The position numbers were made by a program, and so were the translations under genes. The notes under the pieces are model-generated. The model did not search any database and was not told the DNA's origin. It saw nothing but the letters and a program-made list of their open reading frames with translations. A stretch of 64,000 bases of DNA, taken from positions 186,001 through 250,000 of the forward strand of contig JAGQDJ010000025.1 of NCBI GenBank assembly GCA_022885665.1, in the 5' to 3' direction. This document shows positions 58,199-64,000 of this stretch, in pieces; the stretch's first letter is position 1; each line of letters begins with the position of its first letter. Origin of the DNA: Triops longicaudatus (Eukaryota; Arthropoda; Branchiopoda; Notostraca; Triopsidae).

Positions 58199-60046
58199 AT
58201 GGCCGAAGCTGCTGAAACCAAGAATGCTGATACTTTTTTGTTCACGTCAGAGTCGGTTGGAGAAGGACACCCAGGTAAATATTGCGAACTTAAAACAGTG
58301 TGCAGAATGACTTAAAACACGTGGTGTTTCGCGTGAAACGACGGCTTTCTCAGAACGCCGCCTGTCCAGATTTTTTGCCGAATATTTCTTTTATTTCCTT
58401 ATTTTTTTTTTAAATTTATTGCCTATTTTTAACATTTTTAAATCTTTACAGACAAGATGTGCGACCAGATCAGTGACGCCGTTCTTGACGCTCATCTGAA
58501 ACAAGACCCCGATGCTAAAGTTGCGTGTGGTAAGCATAGTTTTCTTGAGTATTTTCCAAAAAAGTGTTTGTTTACTATCATACCTGAGCTTTCGAGACTT
58601 GGAAACTCCGATGGAACCTTGCATAAGCTCAAACGTTTTGTGTCTTATTTCAGAAACTGTAACAAAAACTGGCATGGTCCTGATCTGCGGAGAAATTACA
58701 TCCAAAGCCAACGTAGATTACCAGAAAGTTGTCCGTGACACAGTGAAGCACATTGGTTATGACGATTCCTCCAAAGGTAAACTCTGAATCAATTATAGTC
58801 TTCTTTCTTAACTAAATCCTATTTTCGTACAGGATTTGACCACAAGACCATGAATCTTTTGGTTGCTATTGAACAACAAGCCCCCGAAATTGCTGCTGGT
58901 GTCCATGTAAACCGTGCGGAGGAAGATGTTGGTGCTGGTGACCAAGGATTAATGTTTGGATACGCTACTGACGAAACTGAAGAGTGCATGCCTTTGACTG
59001 TTGTGTTAGCTCACCGTCTTAATCAAAAGTTGTCTGAACTGCGTCGTGATGGTACCTTGTGGTGGGCTTTGCCAGATTCCAAATCTCAGGTATGTTTCTC
59101 ATGGTTCATTCGACATCCAGAATATTCTTAACACCGTTCTCTTTATCTTTTCTCATCAGGTGACCTGTGAATATCGTTCCGAGAATGGGGCGTGCGTTCC
59201 CATTCGTGTCCATACCGTTGTAGTTTCTACGCAACACTCAGCCAAAGTTTCTCTCGAGGATCTTCGTCGCGATGTTATGGAGCATGTCATTAAAGCCGTC
59301 ATTCCTGCAAAATACCTTGATGATAAAACTGTCTACCACATTAACCCTTGCGGCTCCTTTATCTACGGAGGACCAATGGTAACTTATTTACTCTTTTGGA
59401 ATCAGCTTAAAACTCACGTAAACAATTGTCTAACAGGGAGATGCTGGTTTGACAGGAAGAAAGATCATTGTCGATACCTACGGTGGCTGGGGTGCCCATG
59501 GTGGTGGTGCCTTCAGTGGCAAAGATTACACCAAGGTCGATCGTTCAGCGGCTTATGCTGCCCGTTGGGTAGCCAAATCTCTGGTGAAGGCCGGTTTGTG
59601 CAGACGTTGTTTAGTGCAAGTAAGGTTTTTGTGCCCGTCTCATTCTGCATCATGACTGACGTATCCAAATCGTTTTATTATTTTGACCAAATTCATTTTA
59701 GGTATCCTACGCTATTGGTGTCGCCAAACCTCTATCGATCACAGTTTTCGACTATGGCACCTCATCAAGAACCGAAAAGGAATTGTTGGACATTGTCAAC
59801 AAGAATTTCGATTTAAGACCCGGCAAAATTGTCAGGTACGTTCAAAACCGAAAGCCGATCGTTTGCAAAGCAGTTGGCTGAAAACAGCGAGTTTTATTAC
59901 CTTACGTAGAGGATGACACCGTTTTGTTTTACTGCCTTTACAGGGACCTTAACCTCAGAACCCCCTTCTACCAACAAACATCGACCTATGGTCATTTTGG
60001 TCGGGACATCTTCCCCTGGGAGCAACCGAAAACGCTTGAGCTCTGA
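58199..60046 (+). CDS. Sam-S: S-adenosylmethionine synthetase (methionine adenosyltransferase)
   Basis: Makes S-adenosylmethionine from methionine and ATP in the cytosol; the methyl donor for methylation and the entry to polyamine synthesis. Exons: 58199-58274, 58452-58529, 58654-58776, 58833-59089, 59160-59378, 59437-59619, 59702-59835, 59944-60046; 390 codons plus TGA, matching the usual 380-400. Motifs: SESVGEGHPDKMCDQISDAV (ATP and metal site, near the N-terminus), the active-site signature GAGDQGLMFGYATDE, the glycine-rich P-loop-like GGGAFSGKD and VDRSAAYAARW. The C-terminus TPFYQQTSTYGHFGRDIFPW is typical. The core promoter with TATA lies just upstream. Confidence 0.97.
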
Positions 60047-60733
60047 TTTTGGAGGCATTTTCGGGACTAAAAGCCATGTCCTTTTTCTTGTCGCCAACTT
60101 CGCCTTTCATTTTATTTTATTTTTTCAGTCTTGCAGTTGAGAAGTCTTCATCCATCGTGTCCAAAACTTTGTTTACTGTACCAAATCGTGCCACGTGACC
60201 TAGCCACGTCGCTATTTACCGTGCGTCCCGTTTTTATAAGTTAAAGTCTAAAGAGAAAACCCGGTTTAGGTTTGACAAGTTTTTTACTGCCTTCTTTGAT
60301 CGTAAGGATTTTGGAAAACTGGGCGAGAATTGTTCTTGCCATGAAAAGCCTTAAACCCTTGCACGTGTGACTGCACTGTTTTCATACTATGTCTTAGTTT
60401 ATCGCGGTCACCCATGTTTTTCTTCTCTCGACTCACCTATATCTTATCACTTGGGCTTCTCAGGCGTCGCAAAGGTGTGCTCGTTTGAGATTGGTCAGGG
60501 AGATAATGTGTCCAACAACGTCATACAATACACATACCCATGCGTTATCGTACTGCAATGTTTACCGAACTGTAACCGGGAAATCTGGGGAGAACCTTCC
60601 ACTCTTACGCGGAAATGTGTGGCACCACTTTTTCTGTTTCTGTTGTGTTTTCCGCAAGATAAAAAGCTCAAACTTCTGTATTTTTCAATTTTCAATTTTT
60701 GGCGTAGAAAGACAGAGCAAACAGTTTGAGGGG
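60047..60733. other. Tail-to-tail spacer between SAM synthetase and the cadherin gene
   Basis: About 690 bp without a supported gene; it should contain both 3' UTRs. The overlapping open frames at 60367-60763 lack any domain. Confidence 0.65.
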
Positions 60734-63700
60734 TTAGTTAACTTGTGCAGTGGTAGGGGGTAACCGGGTAGTTTGCATGTCGTAAAGGATGGTGAAAACG
60801 CTCTTCTTCTCCATGTAGCGTTTATTCTTTGGAGGGTTCACACCATTGACCATCACACTTGAATTCAATTCGACTTCCGCTGTCGGACTTTGTACTGTCT
60901 CAATCATTTCTGCTTCGACAGCCTCACCTGGATCTTTCTGCAACTTGGCCGGTACAACATTGGTTGGCTCCGCGTTAGCCTTAGGCTTGTGAAGGTGAAC
61001 GGATGTAATGCTATTTCTTCTACTAATGCTGTTTCTTCTAGAATGGGAGTGGTCATGCACCTCCTCAGCGTCACTCTCATTTTTAGTTTTGTTGTGACTA
61101 TGCGGGGGATCAACTTTGTTTCGAGCAACGGCCTTCTTGTGGCGAAGCATGCTCGACCTATTATTAAAGTAAGGATGCTCTTGCTCTCCGTCGCTCGTTA
61201 ACCCAGCATTCGACTCCCGACGCGATGTCTTGGTAGAATCCGAGTTCTTATTAGTGGTACTAGACTTTTCAGTATCACTAGCGACGTTGCTTTGTTCTCC
61301 GGTGGTCTGTGTATTGGTGGACGCAGTAGTGGCGTTTAAGCTAGACGTATTCTCTATTTTCAGTTGGAGGTTTTTCGAGCCTTGCGAATTGTTTAAGTCA
61401 TTTATATTTGTGGTAGTCGAAATATCGACCATTTTTTCACTTCTCGGGCCACCATTCGCCACCGGCTGTCCAGAGATGACGTGCGCGGTCTCTTGACCGT
61501 TAGGTTCCATGTTACGGCCCGCTTGAATGTCAGATGTTTTTCGACCGGCCCGACTGGCTAATTCAAGTGCCATGACGCTATCGGTTTCTTCCAGAATGGG
61601 ACTCCGGAGATTAAGTTTGTGTCGATTTACTTCTCCATTTCTGTCCCTATTTCTGTCATCAGAATGCCTCAAATTCTGATACCCGTTCATTATACGACTC
61701 CTCTCTGAGTATTCGTCTTCTATATTTTGTGGGTTGTCGGAATGTTGGTTAGATTCGCGAAGCGGAGGTCCGTTATCTTGGTCTTTCATGAACCGGGTCA
61801 TTATTATCTGCTTACCGTCGTGTTCGTCAGGTCTGTTGACATACTGCGGCACCGGGTAGCGGTTATTTGCGATTTCAACAGCCCTTTGACCCAAAAACGC
61901 TCCCTGCTGATTTTCTGGGCTAATGTGCGGGTCGCTGTTGCTCCTTTGCAATCTCGCACGACGTTCTTCCTCGTCGAAGCGAATTACTTCGGCATTACCG
62001 ATTTGCTTGAAACTGCCCTTACGGTCGCTTCTGCGACCGAAGTTACCTTCCGAACGACTTTCCCATGCTTGGGTAGGACGGTGTTGTCTGTCATCGTCAA
62101 AGCCTAGGGCAATTCTACGGGGTGATCTTTCACGGTTTCCTAACCTGAAGGAATATTTCTGCGTTAAGATAACGAGTTGGAATAAACGGAATATATTTTT
62201 ACCTTGAGTCACGCTCTTCACTATCCAAATCTTCCAGGTACATGCCGGCATTCGAAATTGACCTGACTTTGTCACCGTCGCGAAATGAAGTGACGCGACT
62301 ATCCCAATCGCGACGTCTACGAGATCTTTCAGATACAATGGAGTTCTTACCACGCCGTGGTAGGCTGAGGTATTGTTCCTGGTCACCACTCCACGCTTCA
62401 CGACGACCTTGTATTTTCAGTATATTAGAAGATTTGTGGATCTAATGGGGAGATATTCACTTATACTCGGGTTTTTCGAATGGGACTCTCCATCATAGCT
62501 CATATGACTTTCTTTGTCCATTATAGTGACAATGTTAGTGCCGCTTTCGCCGGCACTGATTTTGCGTAATTTTGATTTCCGACAGCTAAGGTAGAAATAA
62601 TAAAAAATATCAACGGCATTTTGAATTTAAAATTAAACGTACTTGTCTTTGTGACACAGGCAACCTGGGCAAAGGCAGCAAATTAACATGATGAGCACAG
62701 TGAGGATTAAGACTAGAGCTAGGGCGACTAGAATCCAAAATAATACGCTATTTTTGTACTCGTACTCCTCCTAAAGAGGTGTAGTCATTGCAAAAGGATC
62801 GTATTGGTAACTTAGTCGTAATTCAATCAATAATACCATTTTGCTAATGGTTGCTCCGCCGAAAGAAGCCGACGTGAATAATTCGGACTGTATTCTTTCG
62901 ATATCGACTGTTGCCGCACTTGAAGGAAACCGGACTGTTGCAATGACTCTACTTTTGGGTGTGCTGTAGCAGAGTAGAATTTCCTACAGTAATTAGTGTG
63001 AAATGGCATTTACTAAAGCTTACTTTTCTCCATTAATGTCTGCAACACCACGAGTTGCTAAGCCTGAGCCAAATTCTTCTGCTAAGGCATTGACTCCTAA
63101 CTGACTAGGTACATAAGGCTGCACTGATTGAATGGCTGTCGGAGCTCCGGTTAAGGCACTTAACATGGCTTCAATACTTCTCCGATTTCTTTCCACTTCT
63201 GATACTGGACGCGGGAGAATGAAGTAAATATTGCGCGACGTTACTTCTTGCGTATAAATCTGCACCGGTATGTCAGAATGCATATGAGGTACACCTGAAA
63301 CAACCAAAGGAAATTTTAATTCTAAAGTTTGGAACTGTAAGTAAATATTTTCATTTATCCATTCTATTTTTGATATCGGGGTCTTTTGTTATTGCATAGT
63401 GTTCTTCAGTCGAACTTCCTTGTAACATTACGAAAATTCGCATTATTGTAAAGCGCTCCATCTTTTGCTACGATTATGAGTTGAATAACTGAGACTGTAG
63501 ACAGAGGCAATAACATGTGCCAACTAGGTAAGAGACGAGACTTGCATATTTAATTTGGCTCAATATTTTCAATTGCTTTTGTACTCGAAATGTTTTATTT
63601 TTCGAGCTTATATTCATTTTTAATTTTAAATAAGTTTAGTTGTCACAAAATCTGGTTTTATTGAATTAATTTGATTAGTACCTAAGTCATATGCTCGGAC

Positions 63701-64000
63701 ATGCAGTGTAATGACAGGCTCAATGTTTTCAGGTGAAAGTGGCGAAACCAAGGTTATTTCTCCCGTTTTTTCGTTGATACGAAACTTAGATTCGTAGTTC
63801 CCGCTAACGATTTCGTAGCGCACGTCACTATTGGGCCCAGATGCATCGTTGTCTGTAGCCTATAAAGCCGAAAAGAAAAATGCCAAGGTAAAAATATTAT
63901 GCATTATAGAAGAAGCGTGCAACTTTTTATTGATCTCCAGTGGACATGAAAGATGCATTTGGCAAAGTGGGGGGTAAGTCTTACCTGTACGACTAATTTG
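60734..64000 (-). CDS. Cadherin-superfamily protein, C-terminal part (runs off the window)
   Basis: Calcium-dependent adhesion protein; 5' exons lie beyond 64000. Exons in transcript order: 63985-64000 (partial), 63682-63859, 63024-63294, 62920-62983, 62643-62770, 62467-62585, 62203-62407, 60734-62144 (stop TAA at 60734-60736); about 796 residues. The first two give the end of one cadherin repeat and the next: ATDNDASGPNSDVRYEIV, FRINEKTGEI, VRAYDLG. Next comes a non-repeat module with IYTQEVTSRNIYFILPRPV and RSIEAMLSAL, like the membrane-adjacent domain of CDH23/PCDH15-type cadherins. Then one transmembrane helix (NSVLFWILVALALVLILTV) followed by a Cys cluster, and a tail of about 580 residues rich in Arg/Ser/Asn. 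The tail ends with RYMEKKSVFTILYDMQ and QVN. Exact orthology (Cad86C, Cad87A, Cad99C/Pcdh15 types) is unresolved. The 62920 boundary was chosen because it restores the frame; a stronger-looking donor at 62837 does not. Confidence 0.85.
62643..62770 (-). other. Transmembrane exon of the cadherin
   Basis: Encodes EEYEYKN, about 23 hydrophobic residues, then ICCLCPGCLCHKDK. The five cysteines straight after the helix are candidate palmitoylation sites by position. The outside-in direction follows from the cadherin repeat upstream and the basic tail downstream. Confidence 0.85.

Noticed and set aside
60890..62207. Plus-strand frames opposite the cadherin tail exon
   Set aside because: Shadows of the long minus-strand coding exon, which joins in phase to six upstream exons with cadherin and transmembrane content.
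62837..62919. Longer version of the cadherin juxtamembrane exon ending KWYY
   Set aside because: Its donor at 62837 is phase 2 and cannot join the transmembrane exon, which needs phase 0; ending at 62920 restores the frame.
1..64000. CRISPR arrays, bacterial operons or integrated viral genes
   Set aside because: No regularly spaced direct repeats, no operon-style gene packing and no viral structural or polymerase motifs were seen; all recognised genes are intron-bearing animal genes.

Overview
The window is nuclear DNA from an animal, almost certainly an arthropod. Coding sequence is cut by GT-AG introns of two kinds: very short (47-90 nt) and very long (up to about 7.4 kb). There is a TATA-driven promoter, two pol III tRNA-Val genes, and a Cut homeodomain whose sequence (KKQRVLFSE...NWFHNHRMRLKQQ) is much closer to insect Cut than to vertebrate CUX1. 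A crustacean-grade or basal arthropod is a reasonable guess; the species cannot be named. Base composition is mixed, with many homopolymer tracts, one 12-N gap (17148-17159) and one single-N join (40491).

Layout. 1-13592: no securely coding sequence, one candidate short exon (3748-3840) and pogo/Tigger-like MITE debris. 13593-39540 (+): a compound CUT/CUX-CASP locus. Three shared coiled-coil exons (13593-13823, 21212-21393, 21672-21814) can be spliced either to the transcription-factor exons (CUT1, CUT2, CUT3, homeodomain; stop at 35384-35386) or, skipping all of them, to six Golgi-protein CASP exons at 38000-39540. This copies the vertebrate CUX1/CASP arrangement down to the residue and phase of the branch point. 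The N-terminal shared exons (about the first 230 residues of the family) were not found and probably lie upstream of the window. 39983-44870: two identical tRNA-Val(AAC) genes in inverted orientation bracket a tRNA-derived SINE-like element and a minus-strand sushi/EGF-type protein gene. 46758-50346 (+): a PDZ + ZM protein of the Zasp/ALP family without LIM domains. 51806-55027 (+): a cytospin/SPECC1L coiled-coil + calponin-homology protein. 55381-56909 (-): mitochondrial malate dehydrogenase. 58199-60046 (+): S-adenosylmethionine synthetase, head-to-head with malate dehydrogenase. 60734-64000 (-): the C-terminal part of a large cadherin (last cadherin repeat, membrane-adjacent domain, transmembrane helix, long cytoplasmic tail), open at the right edge.

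The genes are not an operon and form no single pathway. The locus of greatest interest is CUT/CASP, where one locus supplies a nuclear homeodomain factor and a Golgi-anchored coiled-coil tether by alternative splicing. Exon coordinates were derived by hand from splice signals and reading phase. For the CUT part (1,664 codons), the CASP part (441), Zasp (365), SPECC1L (846), MDH (340), SAM synthetase (390) and the cadherin fragment, the exons sum to a continuous reading frame.
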